Source: Bacteroidota bacterium (lineage in GTDB: Bacteria; Bacteroidota; Bacteroidia; 2-12-FULL-35-15). From it: a stretch of DNA of 54,712 nucleotides. This document shows, piece after piece, positions 53,801 through 54,712 of the stretch. Numbering within the stretch: the first letter of the stretch is position 1; each line of letters begins with the position of its first letter. Both the position numbers and the translations under genes were made by a program. The stretch covers positions 1 through 54,712 of the forward strand of contig JAQZBR010000011.1 of assembly GCA_029237775.1 (NCBI GenBank), in the 5' to 3' direction. The notes under the pieces are model-generated. The model searched no databases, had not been told where the DNA came from, and saw nothing but the letters and a program-made list of their open reading frames with translations.

Positions 53801-54712
53801 GTTACACCTGTTGAACCAATAGTTCCTGTAGCACCCGTAGATCCGGTGCTACCAATTGTACCTGTTGAACCTGTTAAACCCGTTGAACCTATAGTTCCAG
53901 TAGAACCGGTAACACCTGTCGCTCCGATATCACCTGTGGCACCCGTAATTCCTATGTTACCTGTTGCTCCGGTTGAACCTGTTACACCTATAACTCCAGT
54001 CGCACCAGTTACACCAGTTGAACCAATTGATCCCGTGGCTCCTGTATTACCATTATTTCCAGTTGCACCTATAACTCCAGTCGAACCAGTTACACCTGTT
54101 GAACCTATAGTTCCGGTTGCTCCGATTTCACCCGTTGCACCTATAATGCCGGTCGAACCAGTTACACCCGTGGAACCAATCGTTCCGGTTGCACCTGTAT
54201 TACCATTATTTCCGGTTGCTCCGATTTCACCAGTTGCCCCTATAACTCCAGTCGAACCGGTTACACCTGTTGAACCAATGGTTCCGGTTGCTCCGGTACT
54301 ACCATTATTTCCGGTTGCTCCAATTTCGCCAGTTGCTCCTATAACTCCAGTCACACCTGTTGAACCAATCGTTCCAGTCGCTCCAGTATTACCATTATTA
54401 CCGGTAGCACCGATTTCTCCTGTTGCTCCGGTATTACCATTATTTCCGGTTGCTCCGATTTCACCCGTTGCACCTATAACTCCAGTCGCACCAGTTACAC
54501 CAGTTGAACCAATCGTTCCAGTCGCTCCGGTATTACCATTATTACCTGTAGCTCCGATTTCACCCGTTGCACCTATAATTCCAGTCGAACCAGTTACGCC
54601 TGTTGAACCAATGGTTCCGGTTGCTCCGGTATTTCCATTATTTCCGGTTGCTCCAATTTCACCCGTTGCACCTATAACTCCAGTCGCACCAGTTACACCT
54701 GTTGAACCAATC
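50890..54712 (-). CDS. Giant collagen-like Gly-X-Y protein (5' partial, two frame breaks)
   Basis: The frame runs from the right edge to the TAA at 50890. About 3300 bases code for uninterrupted Gly-X-Y triplets ([21 protein letters not shown]) with a 24-residue period. No proline, lysine, arginine or aromatic residue occurs in this part. The last 174 residues (50893-51414) are a globular end: AWGLTGN-GT-GTNYLGT module shared with both downstream genes, then a beta-rich domain ([47 protein letters not shown]). As assembled, the frame is broken at 52541/52542 and at 52141/52142; the middle 400 bases are open in another frame, also all Gly-X-Y. An assembly fault is likely (see findings). The start and any signal peptide lie outside the window. 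Confidence 0.8.
52043..52141. repeat. 99-base exact repeat, copy 1, ending at a frame break
   Basis: Bases 52043-52141 equal 52443-52541 without a difference, and the base on either side differs. The reading frame of the collagen-like gene changes by one base exactly at its right end. Confidence 0.8.
52443..52541. repeat. 99-base exact repeat, copy 2, ending at a frame break
   Basis: This is the second copy of the sequence at 52043-52141, offset by 400 bases. The frame changes by two bases exactly at its right end (52541/52542). Confidence 0.8.

Larger units (their letters stand above)
51415..54712 (-). repeat. 72-bp collagen-like tandem repeat array
   Basis: Each 72-base unit codes for eight triplets (for example [24 protein letters not shown]). 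More than 40 variable units fit in the window and continue past the edge. Right of about 53930 the units change character, with GNN, GNT, GEI and GVI triplets. Pure DNA repeats drive long open frames on the other strand as well. Confidence 0.9.

Noticed and set aside
51415-54712. CRISPR-like appearance of regular short repeats
   Set aside because: Units vary, there are no unique spacers between them, they code in frame for Gly-X-Y, and no cas gene is near.
1-54712. tRNA, rRNA, transposase and prophage genes
   Set aside because: None could be recognised by eye; the tail-fibre-like genes have cellular signal peptides and no head, tail or lysis genes beside them, so a prophage is not supported.

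Overview
The window is chromosomal DNA from a member of the Bacteroidota, probably an uncultured, non-pathogenic environmental Bacteroidia lineage. The evidence is type IX secretion (T9SS) parts: two type A sorting domains, one CHU_C-like type B sorting domain, a PorP/SprF protein and a PorE-like OmpA protein. Further evidence is the SprB repeats, the families DUF1573, DUF2911, DUF3276 and DUF4268, the CCC-motif membrane protein, the long form of NusB, the gene order leucine dehydrogenase-nusB-DUF1573-yajC-ybbR-coaE, and promoters of the TTG-N19-TAnnTTTG type. I see no tRNA, rRNA, CRISPR array, transposase or prophage block.

Bases 1-8900. The window opens inside a large SprB-repeat adhesin with a type A sorting domain and a strong terminator. 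Next come a lysine-rich histone H1-like protein, a DUF72 protein, a PhnA-like zinc protein, a VOC/SRPBCC gene pair, a DUF2911 protein and a sodium:solute symporter. Bases 8868-13200. A tight minus-strand operon encodes a PIG-L deacetylase, a previously uncalled 39-residue membrane microprotein and the symporter. The microprotein starts on the base after the deacetylase stop and overlaps the symporter start as ATGA. A TPR membrane protein lies upstream. Bases 13297-15802 hold small hypothetical genes, including a lipoprotein and an uncalled 48-codon ORF followed by a hairpin.

Bases 15963-19642 hold a divergent cyanophycin synthetase/cyanophycinase pair: the cell can probably make and break down the Asp-Arg polymer cyanophycin as a nitrogen store. 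Bases 19772-26865 hold a propeller-like T9SS cargo, a Pif1-like helicase, a POT peptide transporter and a TPR protein. Bases 26919-34130 (minus strand) hold a housekeeping block: metallophosphoesterase, DUF2752, CCC-motif protein, coaE, ybbR, yajC, DUF1573 lipoprotein, nusB and leucine dehydrogenase. Its gaps carry several families of short dispersed repeats, one of which supplies the last codons of coaE. A divergent ABC exporter, a DUF3276 nucleic-acid-binding protein and a small membrane protein follow.

Bases 36860-54712 (and beyond the right edge) look like one minus-strand operon of at least 18 kb, and this is the most interesting part. In transcription order it encodes a giant collagen-like Gly-X-Y protein with no proline in the repeat, two giant tail-fibre/YadA-head-like proteins with nearly the same N-terminal domain (the second ending in a self-cleaving S74 endosialidase-type chaperone), a small protein with a type B T9SS sorting domain, a PorP/SprF protein and a PorE-like OmpA protein with an expanded repeat region. 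I infer a dedicated system that builds a trimeric, phage-fibre-like surface appendage beside the T9SS. The collagen-like reading frame is broken twice, each time at the end of the same 99-base sequence, which looks more like an assembly artefact than biology.
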